From NCBI GenBank assembly GCA_003008705.1, contig PDUO01000003.1, positions 1,868,793 to 1,932,792 on the forward strand: a DNA stretch of 64,000 nucleotides, in the 5' to 3' direction. Every line of letters starts with the position of its first letter. Position 1 is the stretch's first letter. The notes under the pieces were generated by a model. That model saw only the letters and a list, made by a program, of their open reading frames with translations. It searched no databases and was not told the origin of the DNA. A program made the translations under genes and the position numbers. Of this stretch, positions 46,199 to 58,854 are shown in pieces. This DNA comes from Pezicula radicicola. Lineage: Eukaryota; Ascomycota; Leotiomycetes; Helotiales; Dermateaceae.

Positions 46199-48105
46199 TC
46201 ACTTACTACGACGTTCTGTTATATTCACATCTTTTGTATCCCTTACAAGCCCTTGCTGGGTTTCCAGAACTACGTCCAAGCTATAGGCCTTGATGGGCAA
46301 ACTTACTATCAGCGCAAAGCCGCTCACGCCGCACGCCAACAACCAAATTACCTTCAACGAGTCTGCGAACGCCTGGATGAGTTGGGCTTTCATTTCCGGC
46401 TGGCCACCCATGCCTTTGATGATCTGCACAAGCGTTGGGGCGTTTTTGCTGTATGCCTCCGCATATGGGGCCAAGAGCGGGTAAGTGAGAAGCTCCTTCT
46501 TAAGCTCGTTTTGAAAAATGACGCCGCCGATTGCGACACCGAAGGCTGAGCCATAACTGCGGAAGAAGGAGTACGCAGCCACGGCGAAGGCGATATCTTC
46601 GTTCTGGACACTGCCCTGGACGGCAAAGGCCATGGCCGGGAAAAGAAAACCGATTCCCGGACCGGAGGTGAAGTTGATGAAGATCCATGCTGGAATTGAC
46701 GTATGGACGTCGAGGAGATACATCAGTCCTGTGCCTAGTGTGGTGAGAATCCAGCCGATCCATATCATCCACCGATAGCTACCGGTCACGGTAATAAGGA
46801 TTCCGACAAAGAGGGCTGCTGGTGCAATGGTCAGTGTCTGAGGAAGGAGTGACAGCCCGGTTATGGTTGGCGAGTATTCTTTGACTGCTTCAAAGTATAA
46901 GGGAAGGTAGTATAGTTGGAGAAAGAGCTGGTAGATAGCCCATTAGATTTGGTCATATTAGTTGGTAGACAAGGTGACATACTATAAGGCCATGGAGAAA
47001 GGCTGTAAAGAAAGTTATTTTCGCCGTCAAGGTGTAGAAGATGCTTAGTCGGAATGAAGGTTCAACAGCTACGTACAACTCCCAGTACACCAATGGAAAG
47101 AGGCCGGCAACTCCAAGTGACAGTGGCACCAATGTTCTCCAGTCATTCCATGGATGTACCACACCTCCCCAAGACAATGGTATTAAGATACTGGTTGCGG
47201 AAGCTATGAACCAGGCCGTTCCCGCCCAATCAACGCGTTTCAGCTTTTGTTTCATGGTAGATCGGTCTTGATGAAGCTTCAAGAAGACTACAATCAGTGC
47301 AAGTGCAGCGGCGCCGAGGGGAAGATTGATCCAGAAGATCCATCTCCACAGACCTTATGACAACGGCTGCTGTTAGTATATGATGCCTTACATATTTTTG
47401 AACGAAAACAGGCCGACCTTTTTGAGCAAAAGCCCCGCCAATAATTGGTCCAGCGGTCGACCCAACCGCCCACATGATGCTAAGGTAGCCAAACCATTTC
47501 CCTCGAAGTCGAAGCTCAACTATGTCTGTCATGACAATATCGCCGAGTACAACTACACCTCCAGCACCCATGCCCTGGAATGAGCGGCCGACCAGCATCA
47601 CGGCAAATTCTTTCGAGGCAGCCGACACAATCGCTCCGAGTAAGAAGAGTACCATGGCAGCGGAGAGCTATACAATTCAGCGGGTGCTTGGATTCCAGAA
47701 GAGGAGGTCACGATCACACACCAGAGGCTTTCGTCCGAAGATGTGGGAAAGCGACGCAAACGTCGGCTGAACCACCGTTGACGTGAGCAGATAGGATGTA
47801 CCAGCCCAGAATTCCTCAATACCTGACCCATGGAGGTCATTGGTAATGACGGGAAGAGCCACAGTGAGGGAGGTTGAATCCAGCGCCGCTGCCAGCGAGG
47901 CAACGGCAAGGGAAACAAAGATTACATAGAATCTCCATCCCAGAACAGTACCATGGCCCACGACTTCTCTATCACCGTCTGACTGAGTTTGTGGAGGCGC
48001 GTCAGCTAGATTGTTTGGTACGGCTTTTGTATCACGACCGCCGCCATGTTCGAGGGATATAATTTCGCCGGTAGAGTACGAGTCGAGGCGTTCGTGAGAA
48101 GTCAT
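46199..48105 (-). CDS. DHA2-type MFS multidrug exporter (14 helices)
   Basis: Exons on the minus strand are 48105-47722, 47667-47418, 47353-46983 and 46927-46199, encoding 577 aa. Introns are 54-64 nt. It is a drug:proton antiporter of the DHA2 family: ALDSTSLTVALPVI in helix 1, WAGTSYLLTSTVVQPTF, a GRSFQGMGAGGVVVLGDIV motif C-like helix, WRWIFWINLPLG in the sixth helix and GPGIGFLFPAMAFAVQ later. These plasma-membrane exporters often accompany secondary-metabolite genes. It is the left-most gene of the lipid-flavoured group. Confidence 0.9.
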
Positions 48106-48892
48106 AGTAGGCAAGAGAACAGAGAGTGTTGGACGGGACCCTTCGATGGTGGCAGATCAACTAACGACTTGATGACGTCGATGATAAGGCCATACATTCG
48201 CTGAAAGCTTGCCGAGTGACCAAGCCAGAGTACCGGCTAAATTCCCTAGCATATTGATGACTTGTAATGCAGTAAATTACCGTATATTTTGCTTTGATGG
48301 TAAGCGATGTGTTGTAGTGGCGCGGAGATATGCTGACAACAGCACTAGGTAATGCAGGGTCGTTCCGCAAAGTTTGCAGCAGTCAGATTGGCGTCAATAG
48401 TGCGATGCAATGCAGGCAAGGTACGAGTCAAATACATTGCTACTTTCGCGGTGTGTCTCTAGTGCACGAAATATTCGAACCCTTATGATGTCGGCGTTTG
48501 TAAGAGGAATGCTTTATATACATTCTAATACTACCTACCTTACCCCTATTGTTTTATAGTGTTTTATGCCTATATAATCTATAAGTAAAGGATATATTTA
48601 CTAATATAGATCTAATTATGGTTTTATAAAGTATAGTTTATATAATAATAAATTTTATATTAAATAGTATTGCATTTATAAGTAACTTAGGGTTATACTA
48701 ATATTTAAGGTCTTACTTTTTATATTAAGAGATTATTACTCATATAAACTAAATAAATTAACTAGAAATATATTGATTTTTGTTCTCTAATAAAACCTAA
48801 GTTAACCTAAAAAAGAATAGGTATCTGACTCCACTGATTGTGATTTCATACTAATTCGCACGCCTATCATGAATACTATTATGCTAAAAGCT
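48106..48892. other. Intergenic region with AT-rich tract at about 48500-48830
   Basis: The promoter of the exporter, then an AT-rich, TpA-dense segment without frames, consistent with RIP. Confidence 0.5.
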
Positions 48893-50578
48893 TTAGAATG
48901 GGACCCCATCTGCTTCCTCGGTACTGGGTCTTCTTCTTGCTACAACTACATGATCTCCTAAGACACCGCCACGGAAAGCAGCTTCGCAGAATGAGAAATA
49001 ATAGACCCCTTGAAATCAGGTCAGCATTACCAACTGAAAGTAATTGCAACAAGGCGAAGCCAAATCGTTTATAAAGCAAAAGGGAATATAAAAGAATGAC
49101 TTACATCTCCTCTTCCAGGCCTCCACCTCTGACTCAGTGAATTTCCCATCCGACTTCTCTTTTTTTTCAGCCTCAAAATCTTGTCTGATAGCTGCCCAGT
49201 TCTTCACAAAATTTTCCCTCCAAGTTCTCAAAGTCTTCACATAATGTGGCCCTATACTCTGTACGGCATCGATTTCCAAACTGCCTTTTGACCCAACATG
49301 AATGGAGTCCACGAGGCGATGGATGGAGGGAAGGTATCCATTTGGGAAAATGTAACGTTCGAGAAATGTGTCCATTTTGTCGGGGTTTTCATGAAGCTGT
49401 AGGGATCAATCATAATTCAAATGTGAAGTAAGTCAAGATGTTAAATGAGAAAAGGAGGATAGTACCTTGTTAATGGCAGTAATCCCTTGAACTACCATAA
49501 TCCCATGGGTAGGATTCAGCATAGAACTGATGGTAGCAAAGTATGTATCCATGTACTCTCTCCCAACATGTTCCAACATTTCCACACTAACAATGCGATC
49601 ATATCCGCCCTCGGGAACAGGAGTCTTCCGGTAATCGCAAAGGAAGATCTACACAGCTCAGTCCTATTCAAACAGGGAAACTCGCAAGAGGAAAACAGGT
49701 TGTACCCACCTCAATACTCCCCTCCAACCCCGCCTCCTGAACCCTCTTGTCTCCCAAAGCCTTCTGTTCTACACTCAAAGTCGTAACAGTAACCTTGCAC
49801 CCGGTCTTCTTAACAGCCTCAATAGCCAGAAAACACCAACCACCACCAATATCCAAAATATGATGATCTTTTCGAATTCTAGCTTTGTCAATAATATTAT
49901 GAACTTTCCTCAATTGCGCATCACCCAAACTCTCATCCTCATTTGAATCAGTTTTCCAGATCGCACTCGAATATGACATGTCAGGACTTAAAAAACAAGA
50001 AAACATGAAATTAGAAGTATCGTAATGACCTGCATTTTGAAGAGCCTGTCGCTCATCATTTGTGGGCTTTAGAAGATAGCGTTGTAACCTGCCAAATCTC
50101 ATCAGCACAAAAAACAAAGGAGAAAACAAGAAAAAGAAGGTGTTATACTTAGGTAAAAATTGCAAAAGCCAAGATCCTTGACCCAGAGAAGCGATATTTG
50201 CAAGGAAGAGTAGAAGCAGAGAGACTATATCGTTGATTTCGAGTTCACGAAGCATGTATGCTTCAGCAGTGCCCTATTCTCACTCAATCAATGGGCACTA
50301 GATTTTATCAAAGAGGAAGAAAAGGGAAGAAAACTGACCAAGTCAAGATTCATAGCTAATCTAGTCCAAACATTCTTACTCCTGACTGTAATCTCCGCCT
50401 CGGGTTTCCCAGATCCAAAAACGAAAGTTTCAGCTTTGGAATCTTCATCGTCGCTCTCATCGATGTGGACCGTAAGTGTTCCGTGGGCTAGCTTGTTCAG
50501 GGCAGAGAGAATGATTGTTTTCGAGAAGGAGGAGAACTGAGTAAGGACGATGTTGTGGAGGGTATCGAAGGACATCAT
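48893..50578 (-). CDS. Cyclopropane-fatty-acid-synthase-like methyltransferase
   Basis: Exons on the minus strand are read as 50578-50339, 50273-50149, 50088-49710, 49648-49466, 49396-49105 and 49008-48893, encoding 444 aa. The family transfers a methylene from SAM to a double bond of a membrane acyl chain. Motifs: FMFSCFLSPDMSYSSAIW, the SAM site HHILDIGGGWCFLAI, VTTLSVEQKALG, SVEMLEHVGREYM and the C-terminal VYYFSFCEAAFRGG. A 60-nt segment (50148-50089) can be read either as an intron or as 20 extra hydrophobic residues, since both keep frame; I favour the intron. The frame is open to 50716, so a 46-residue longer start is possible. It lies between the exporter and the oxoamine synthase. 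Confidence 0.85.
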
Positions 50579-51770
50579 TTTGTCGTTTTGGTTTTCTATT
50601 TTTCTTTCTTCTGTTTTGACTTGGAAGTGAACGGATCCAAATTTCGAATTCAAATTCAAAGACAAGGGTACCGAGGTTTGAAAAAGAGACAGTAAGAGAG
50701 AACTTCTCTCACCCAACCTACCTGCCTATAGCGAACTCCTCCCGGACTCCCTGGAGCTGAGCTGAGCTGGTTTCCTAGCTAAGGTAGGGATGTTAATGGA
50801 ATGGAGGGCTAAGTAAGACGCAGTAGTTCATGCACACCGTCAGCATGCATGCATGTATTTTAAATACCTGGTTGCCAAAATCATGGTACATGGGATTTGA
50901 ACAGGTGTCTGTGTGGGTGTACAAAAGGTGGGGGATATTTTCCCTTGATAACGAGTACTACCCCTGTTAATTTGCGACTAGATCATAATAGGTAACTTCT
51001 TGCACCTACCACATCCGGCCTGAAAATAGAGTCATCCTTCGATTTTTATACGTATTTTAAACCAGCTATATCATATTCTATCTTTCTCTAATTATTGACT
51101 CTTGCCGAGGCAAAATATAAAACGGCAGATTAGTTGGTCTGTGTAGAAAAAGCATGTGAAAGAGGTATCAGAGGATGGCGATTGAAATGAAAATAGCCTC
51201 TATTTGGAAATGCTGCACATAGATCAAATAAGAATAGAATAAAAATATGCACACATCATATATAATTGTAGATTTATAAATCTTATTGCGATTAATACTA
51301 TAATATATGAAGGACAATACTTGGATACGATGTTTATATTACACTTCAGTCAAGCCTTATTACACTTTATTTTCTTCAAATTTCACAGTGACCAGACTAG
51401 AATGCAATCTATGCCTACATAGCTAAGACTGTGAAGCATAGAAAGATTGTTTATAGGGTTTTACTCATTTTAAGACAACAAAGAAGTCAGGTAGAACTCT
51501 GACTGATATCAATGACACCTATGAATTTGTTACAGACAAGAGTTCTGCGTTGTAAATTACTCTTACACCGAAACGCTCTTGACTAAGCCAAGCTTTGAGA
51601 TGGTTTGTGCAAAGGTGTAGATTACCACTTTCTACTCACTGAAACTCGCCGAATATACACAAGAATAGGTCTCCCTTTCTAGCACTCTACACTCAATTTG
51701 AAGTATAAACCTGGATGGTGTGTCTATTATATATAACGAGGTCAAATTGGCAGACAAATAACCATACATG
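50579..51770. other. Intergenic region, no gene seen
   Basis: About 1.2 kb, AT-rich in its second half (51040-51330). It is the promoter side of the methyltransferase and the 3' side of the oxoamine synthase. Confidence 0.5.
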
Positions 51771-54681
51771 CTACCTCCTAACACCGTTAAAAGAATCCTC
51801 ACCATTCAACAAACACAGCATCTGATCCGACATACAAGCCTGCAGCGGCATAGGCGGCGTGGAAAACACAAACGCCTTCGCGTCCCAACTAAGACACTCG
51901 ATGCTGCCTGCACTACCGACTACATACCCGCCTTGGTGCCCGAAGGCGTGGAACCAGGAGCCTGCTACAAGCACGCGTGTTGTTTTCATGCTTAGAGATA
52001 AAGGTGCGAGTGCTGATTTGAGAACTGATGTCCCGTGGCGGGACTCAAGCAAGTCGAGGTAGCCTAAGTTTCTTGGGCCCAGTTTGCCCATGCCATGGCG
52101 GTCGTCGAGGAGGAGTGTTAGGCCTGTGAGCGTTGGTTTGAGTTTTTGGGATGCGGTTGAGATTAGGGATAGCAAGTCGAGTGTAGAGCCGTTGTTGACT
52201 GTGTCAACGGTCTCAAGGTAGAGTGTTAAATAGTAGCGCGGGCCGCTGCGGAAGGAGTCTAGTTTCTGCAGGAGGTCCGGGATACTGCTGAAGAAGGTGA
52301 GGGAGACATGCTTTGAGGGCCGACGGAGGGTGGCGCCTGCGATTGTGCGGGATGGGGCCGTAGAGGGGACAAGGACGCGGTGGAGAGGGCCGTTTCTTGG
52401 GACGCACTTTTCCATCAAAGCTGTAAGGGTTGAGGCTATGGCTATTTCGGCGTCTCCGCAGGTTATTGCTGGAAGTGGAAATGTTAGCTGGACACTGTGA
52501 TAGAGGCTTTCTTCGCTTCGCTCTTTTGAAGATATATATAGATATATATCTTACTCCGTCCCTGTTTCACTTCGCCTCTCAGAGAGAAAAGGGGCTCTTA
52601 CCATGACATGGTCCTGTTGCAGCTACAAGACTCGGGTAGAGGCTCGCTAGTCGCCGTTCCAGCTGGATAAAGATATCGAAGGAGCCGTAAAACCAGCGGG
52701 CAGACGTCGTTCCCGTGCCATACCGTCTCAGCCCTTCAACACCAGCTGCGCGCACCGCTTCGTCGAACTTGCTGTTGACTATCGTCCCCGTCACACTCCC
52801 CTTGCCCCCCTCGGCGCTGAGCACATCCACAAATCTCAATAGCTCCGTGTCGACGCTCTCTGATTCCAGTCTCACCGCTTCAGGCACCTCAGGATCAGCC
52901 CTGTGCAGCAAGTTCTCATCAAAGTTCGTCGCCTTGACTCCCCTGACGTGCAGCTTCAGACTCGCTTGCACAATGACGCTCAGTAAGCGATGAATCTCGG
53001 GCCACGTGTGTGTCGCAAAGATACACAGCCGAATGCGACACCCCCACACGGGAGTGGCAGGAGGGCCCGCCCCCGCAACAGCCACACCCATCTTAACAGC
53101 GACTCCATGGAACATGCTCACCTGGCTTACCGTTCCCACGGGAAAGCAGATCACCGCGGATCCGGGAGAAGCCAGCACACAGCACCCGGCGCCTCGTAGT
53201 GCCTGCGCCACATAGTCCGCCTTTTCTCGCAACAGTCGCATCCTATACGCCACAAGCTCTGGCTTGCGAATTAGGCTTAGTAGTCGTAACAGCCCGACGG
53301 TCGACAGCGACTCGGCAGCACGTGATGCCAGTTGCTCATCTTGTCTTCGTAGTTCCTCACCGACAACGCCGTTCGCGAGCACGAACCCGCCGGTGCAGCC
53401 GACGGCTTTAGAAAACGTGAAGGTCATGATATCGACATCTTCAAAGCGGCACTCATACCCCAGGTCCTGCCAGTAGTTGAGTGAGCCGCGGCCCGAGGAG
53501 CCCATCGCCAGAAAGGAGTGGGCTTCGTCGACGAGGAGCGTGAAGTTGTAAACGCGCTTGAGCGCCAGGAGGGCCGGGAGAGGCGAGATGCCGCCTTCGA
53601 GGCTGGAACATAGTATATAACTGTTAGCATTTGTTTGTCTTTGTTTTTTCTTACCCCATACTAACTAACATACCTATAAATGCCCTCGACAGCAACACAT
53701 ACACTCGCGTCAGGCGCCTGCTCGCGGTACATACGCAACTTAAATTCCAAATCCGTGAGATCATTATGCCCGAACCGATGCACGCTTGCCTTGCAGTAGA
53801 ACGCCCCCGTAAACATTGAATTGTGGCAGTCGGCATCACATAGGATTACACACCTGCGGCCCTGGCGCTTCGCCGCGGAAGCTACACTTGCAAAGGCGAC
53901 GACGTTGGTGCCGTAGCCTGAGGGCACAGTGACGCAGATTTCGCAGGACATGAAGCGCGCACACTCTGTTCTCACAGTGTCCTCGAGGCCTTTTGGTTCG
54001 GGGACGAATGGGAGGCTTTGGAGGGCGCGGGAAATCACGCTCTCAGTTCCGTACTCTAAGTCTGCGAAACCCGCGTAGTTGTTACAGGCACAATTGATCA
54101 ACGGCACGGGATCAACGGATGAGAAATCATAACTTTCTTCATAGCGCCTCGTTACGTGCGCAGGGAGGAGTCGTGTCTGAATGCGGTTGTAAGGGCCGCC
54201 TGTTACGATGTGAGGGTCTCGTCGGGACATGGGAATATACTAAAAGCATCAGCTTCTGAATATGAAAATGAAGAGGAAAAGAAGGTGTCTGTATACATAC
54301 GTAGTAATGACTCCAAGCATCACTAACCAACGTGCCACTAAACCACCTGCGCTCCAGAAAATCACTCCATGCTTGTCTCAGAACGAGCCGGATGCTCCAG
54401 AGCACGAAAAGTGTTTTTTCGAGGAATGATACTTCTGGTTCTGAGGGATGCGTGAGTAATACTTTACTTTCTTGTTCTTTCTTAACTTCCACCGGTGGAA
54501 CAGTTTTTGTTGTCCGTACTACTGCCCTATTTCTCCCCGGTGATACCCTCTTCCTACTGTTATTCGTTAAATAGAAACTCTGGCTTGCGAAGAAGATTAT
54601 TATCCACTGGTGTAGCAGGTTGGCGAATGTGAAGTGTATGTGTTGATGCTTGTTTGTCGCTGAGGATGCAGTTGTAGACAT
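51771..54681 (-). CDS. Tandem alpha-oxoamine synthase (Fum8/SphA-like, two-domain)
   Basis: Exons on the minus strand are 54681-54301, 54239-53674, 53602-52602 and 52468-51771, encoding 881 aa. A hydrophobic segment near residue 25 suggests ER anchoring as in Lcb1/Lcb2. The first PLP domain (about 150-560) is complete: DADCHNS, VDEAHS with D341 and H344, and TFTFSKAVGCTGG with the PLP lysine K381. A second, related domain follows (about 600-881) with RRYGTGTTSARWFYGS and DDRHGMG, but the lysine position holds H823 (SWFHAFGHQGG). This mirrors serine palmitoyltransferase, in which Lcb2 has the lysine and Lcb1 does not. Long single-chain fungal enzymes such as Fum8 release polyketides by condensation with an amino acid. 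The acyl donor here is unknown. Confidence 0.87.
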
Positions 54682-56634
54682 TGTGAATGATCGAGGTGTG
54701 CTGGACTCGAACCGAGTCGAATTGAGTTGAGCTTGAATATGGGAGAATTGAACGTTGAGGGGTAAGGACTTCGTTGTGGGAGAGTGCTGCGTATCAAATG
54801 GGAAACTCAGTATGTTGATCCTAGATTTGTTATCTTTGTTATCTATGTGCTCCTTTCTTTTCTTACAATTTACCTTAAACCTGTACTTTTTACCAGTATT
54901 GCATTTTATAAGTATGATTGTATTCTATAGGAGTAATAAAGATAATTTACTTACAGTGTTACAGAGCAAATATTTATTGAATAAAAAAGATAACTAGTTT
55001 AGATAGATCCTCATTGAACTACCGCTATGATTTACCTTTAAAGGTTTTATTATTATGATTTACTTTGTTTTTTTTTAACCAAAAAGGAACAAATAAATTC
55101 TAGAATTAAGCTAAACTAGTAAGGTATCATTTACTCATAATCGAAAGATCATTGATATGCAGCTTACATCCACCTTATATCGGCTGAACCCGACACAAGG
55201 TGTGTATCTATGTAGATACCTTCTTTTCCTTTTGGCAGTTATTCCGGTGAAGGATCAAATCAAAGTGGGGGTTTTACCTTTTCTTTCTTGTCGGGTCGTC
55301 CTCCTTTTTCCCCGTCCTCTTTTTCCCCAAGGGCAGATACTAAAGTTGCTTAGACCTATGCAATGCGATTACAGTAATCCCTGCTTATAGAACACCTCCA
55401 TGCTGGAGTTTGATGCGTTACATAGAGAGATTCGGTTATCTAGAGAACTTACGTGAGCCGTGTAGCTAAATCAGGCTATTTTGAGCTCACACTATTAGGT
55501 TCTAATTCCCTTTTAGAAGATAGATACACCTATTGCCTAAAGTAGCGTAGTTTTACTCTTCTGTACATACGATATGTACAGCAAGCATGTATTCGTGTGG
55601 CACCGATGGCTTGGTCGTATGATGATTTACAGTAGTGCTGACAACAGGCGGAGCGCCCCTCCGCAGAGGACTAGAAAAGGAAGGTAAGCGATGTCCCGTC
55701 AGTGTACAGCAATCCCTGTCTACCCCGTACCCAGCTAACCATTAGCCGACGATTATGACGAATCTCACCTCACACCATACAAAAAAGACTTGGTACTTTT
55801 TTTCGGTCAGAAATCTTCGTATATAATTAATTTCTTTGTATAACATTTAACGAATAAAATCCTTGGAAATTCGGTATATAAAATAGAGATTTTCGGTGGG
55901 GTCTTTGTATAAAATTTGTTGAATGGTGATATATTATTCGACATATTAGCTATGTTGACGACTCACCATGTGGAATGTTCGTACTAGTGGTAAACCTTAA
56001 ATTGACCACTTACCCCATTTCTCCCTCCGTTAATTTCTACTAAGTACACACAACTAATAGCAATACAATATTGCCCTCTTATTTGCCTATTGCACTTCCT
56101 ACATGAATATTGATTACCGTAGTTATTAGCAATTAAGATGAATCGGTGGAATAAGATAATAGGTTACTTTTAGCCTAAATTACTAAGATATTATCTTAAT
56201 TATTAATAACTATAGTATATCCAACAAAATTATATCAGGTCGTGGATTCATATAAAAGTTGATTTTTTTATTATATAAAAGTAGGGTCGCAGAGCGATCT
56301 CACTATAAACTAGACTAAAATCATATATTCTTTTCTTTCATGAGGGTACAAGCTAGTTAACATGCTCACATGCTCACATACCACGTGATGAAACTTGACG
56401 AATTTGCTTTCCAGATTCGTTTGTCGGCTAACTTCATCAAAAACCACCACCTAAACACAATTAAAGAAGAACACTTCTAACAAGAGGCAACACAGATGAA
56501 TTGGATCAAACAGCTGCGAGATTATCCCTGGAAGAACCAAACCTTGAAACTTTCGCTAAAATTGACAGACTCGCAAATGCTGTAGGAACCCAGGAGCTCG
56601 AGTATGGCCCTGAAGCAATACAGACCATGACAGC
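54682..56634. other. Long non-coding AT-rich region
   Basis: About 2 kb with no recognised gene. AT-rich tracts lie at 54850-55100 and 55780-56340. A sequence at 55368-55395 (ACAGTAATCCCTGCTTATAG) resembles a pogo/Fot1-type terminus, but no partner end was found. Confidence 0.5.
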
Positions 56635-56690
56635 TTAAAACCGAAGCAGACCGAATTGTAGTACTACAATTCAGCCTACTTCGGTTTAAA
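56635..56690. repeat. 56-bp near-perfect palindrome, copy 1 at this locus
   Basis: Arms pair around GTAGT/ACTAC with about four mismatches out of 28, most of them C/T or G/A type. Flank words are AAACCGAAG and its complement CTTCGGTTT. Confidence 0.75.
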
Positions 56691-56739
56691 GTATACATAT
56701 TCGGCATAGAAGAATTTGGAACACATCGACTTTCAATAC

Positions 56740-56795
56740 ATGAAATCGAATTAGTCTGAATTACAATACTGCAGTTCAGATTACTTCGGCCTAAA
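56740..56795. repeat. 56-bp palindrome, copy 2 at this locus
   Basis: Same layout as the copy 105 bp upstream, more diverged (core ACAATACTGC in place of GTAGTACTAC, flank CTTCGGCCT). Confidence 0.6.
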
Positions 56796-57058
56796 CATAG
56801 AGCACACCGAAATTTGACATTAGAGCCTGAACTACCATGGCTAGCAATACAAAAAATCCAAAGCATTCACTGACTTCAAGGCATATATGCAGTTCCAGAA
56901 CCTAGATTATAACCTCAAGAATTTAACTACACATCGGCACCGAACGCATTTAAATACGTCCGTTGTATTGTATTAAAGCATACCAACAGTAGATTAGTCA
57001 AAATATGGTCATTCATTAGCTGCTTATGAAACTACATCTACTAGTGATATGTTCAGGG
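56796..57058. other. 3' flank of the CCA-adding enzyme gene
   Basis: Short non-coding spacer; nothing recognised. Confidence 0.4.
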
Positions 57059-58782
57059 TCAACTTGAAGGGATTCCCAACCTCTCTCGCTGGCTAAGAAG
57101 CCACGCTTTGGCCTCGACGATCCCGCTGTCAATATGGTCAAACTGCCACGCCAAAAGCGCATCAAGTGTGCTCTTGAGGAACTTTCCACCCTTCTGTAGA
57201 CCAAAAAGACTTTGGATTTGATTGCCATCTAACAATGGGCGCTGGAAGTGGGCATCTCGCAAGTTCTTGTCCCATACAAAATCGGCAAACGCAGAATATT
57301 TCTCGAGTAGTGGCCTTTCAAGCGACTTGTCTATTGAAAAGCTATCCATGGAGAAGTCTGATGCAGATGTTGTTTGCGGTGCGTAAACGGCCTCGGCCAA
57401 CAGAACGTATGTCACTTGCGTGCTCCAGGCTGTGCCCCAAGAGCGGATAGCCATGCCGATGAGGCTCCGTGGCGGAGGCTTCTCTGGTTGAATTGTGATA
57501 GCGTCCACAATAGCGTGAATAGAATCGAAATTCTTGAGCGCATTCTCAAGGAGTTTGGATATTTTAGTGGGGGCTTTGATGGCGCTTATCACCTCTTGGA
57601 CCGTCTGTCCAAGCATAGTTTTTCGGAGCCCAGCAATCGGTGCATATGCAGCCATAGTCCAGAGACAAATCGCATCTTCCTCAGATTTAATCATCATGCC
57701 TAGATTGCTGTCGTTCTTCAAGAGATGGGCGAGAAGGCGGTAGGCCCGCGGCCACGTGATTGGCCATGCCGATGATTTGGGTGGTCCTAAGATAGGAAAG
57801 TCATGCTGTAAGGTCTGGAAGACGAACGAATCAAGACGGATAAAAACTGGGATATAGAGGTTGGACTCGAAAAGATGTTGAAAAGCGACGACTGGGTTGG
57901 GATCCGTCATCATTTTGACCAATTCAATGCCGATTCTGTCTCGAACAATCATTGTGTCCAGGGCTCGCCGTATCTCTGTGTCTTTTATACAGCATATCAC
58001 CTTCGGGTCGATAGCAAAACCAAGCTTACTTCCAATTCGAATAAGCCGCAGCACCCGTAGTGGATCATCCATGAAAGTCTGGCGCGGATCTAAAGGAGTC
58101 GTCATGATTCTCGCATCTAGATCTTTGAGGCCTCTGCCTGTAAGATCACAAACCTCCTGCTTCTCCAGATGGAAGAATAAAGAGTTCACGGTAGCGTCGC
58201 GACGGAAAGCATCTTCCTCGGGGGTGCCGAACTCCATCTCGGGGGTCCGGCTTTGGCCGTCGTAGACCTCTTTTCGCAGATTTACCAAATCAATATCCAA
58301 GCCAAATAATGTGCCGCCGGCTGTCTCGAGCTTCTTGGACTTGTCGGCGTTTCTTTCTACTATGTGGAACCTGGTGAACCTGGAACCCGTGATGCCTAGG
58401 TCGGCTACTTTCTGGCTATACTTGGCATCGATCGCTGGCTCTGCGGAGTAGCTCTCTATGAACTTGCCAAAATCTCTCCCCGTCACCGTGCTCAGCCCAA
58501 AATCCAGGTCCGATGAAGGGATGTCCAGCAGGCGGTCACGAACCCAGCCACCCGTGATCCAGATCTCGAGACCGGGGAAATGTTGTGCGCATTCAAGCAA
58601 AAATTCCCGTAGAAGCTGCTCAGCGGGCAGCAAAACAATCCGGGGATTTTGGGCTATCAGCTTTCTCTGGACTGAGGCTTGAGTCAGTTAAATCTGATAC
58701 TGGACCAGGGGATCAACCAGCTTCGGGAAGTAAAAGTACAACCTGCAGTGTCCACTTTGGTTCTCTTTGCTTCAGGCTCCAT
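57059..58782 (-). CDS. CCA1: CCA-adding tRNA nucleotidyltransferase
   Basis: Exons on the minus strand are 58782-58743 and 58677-57059, encoding 552 aa. The enzyme adds the 3' CCA to tRNAs in nucleus, cytosol and mitochondria. The class II polymerase head is clear: WITGGWVRDRLLDIPSSDLD with the metal aspartates, GTPEEDAFRRDATVNSLFF, DLTGRGLKDLDARIM, and DDPLRVLRLIRIGSKLGF. The C-terminal helical body is of normal length. The first exon gives only 13 codons (MEPEAKRTKVDTA), and a 65-nt intron joins it in frame to SVQRKLIAQNPRIVLLPAEQ. There is no obvious mitochondrial presequence, so a shorter or longer start may serve that compartment. Confidence 0.92.
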
Positions 58783-58854
58783 GGCAGCTCGTCGCAAAGT
58801 TGGCGAGAAGAAAAACAAAGCACTGGGCGGGCCTCAGTGAAGCAGGCCTAAGGT
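58783..58854. other. Promoter of the CCA-adding enzyme gene
   Basis: Short segment upstream of the ATG, running into the tandem repeat. Confidence 0.4.

Noticed and set aside
54701..54730. GGACTCGAACC string resembling a tRNA T-arm complement
   Set aside because: No acceptor stem or anticodon arm could be folded around it; it is in the leader of the oxoamine synthase gene.
55368..55450. Sequence resembling a pogo/Fot1 terminal repeat (ACAGTAATCCCTGCTTATAG)
   Set aside because: No inverted partner was found in the window and no transposase frame is nearby; one end is not enough to call an element.
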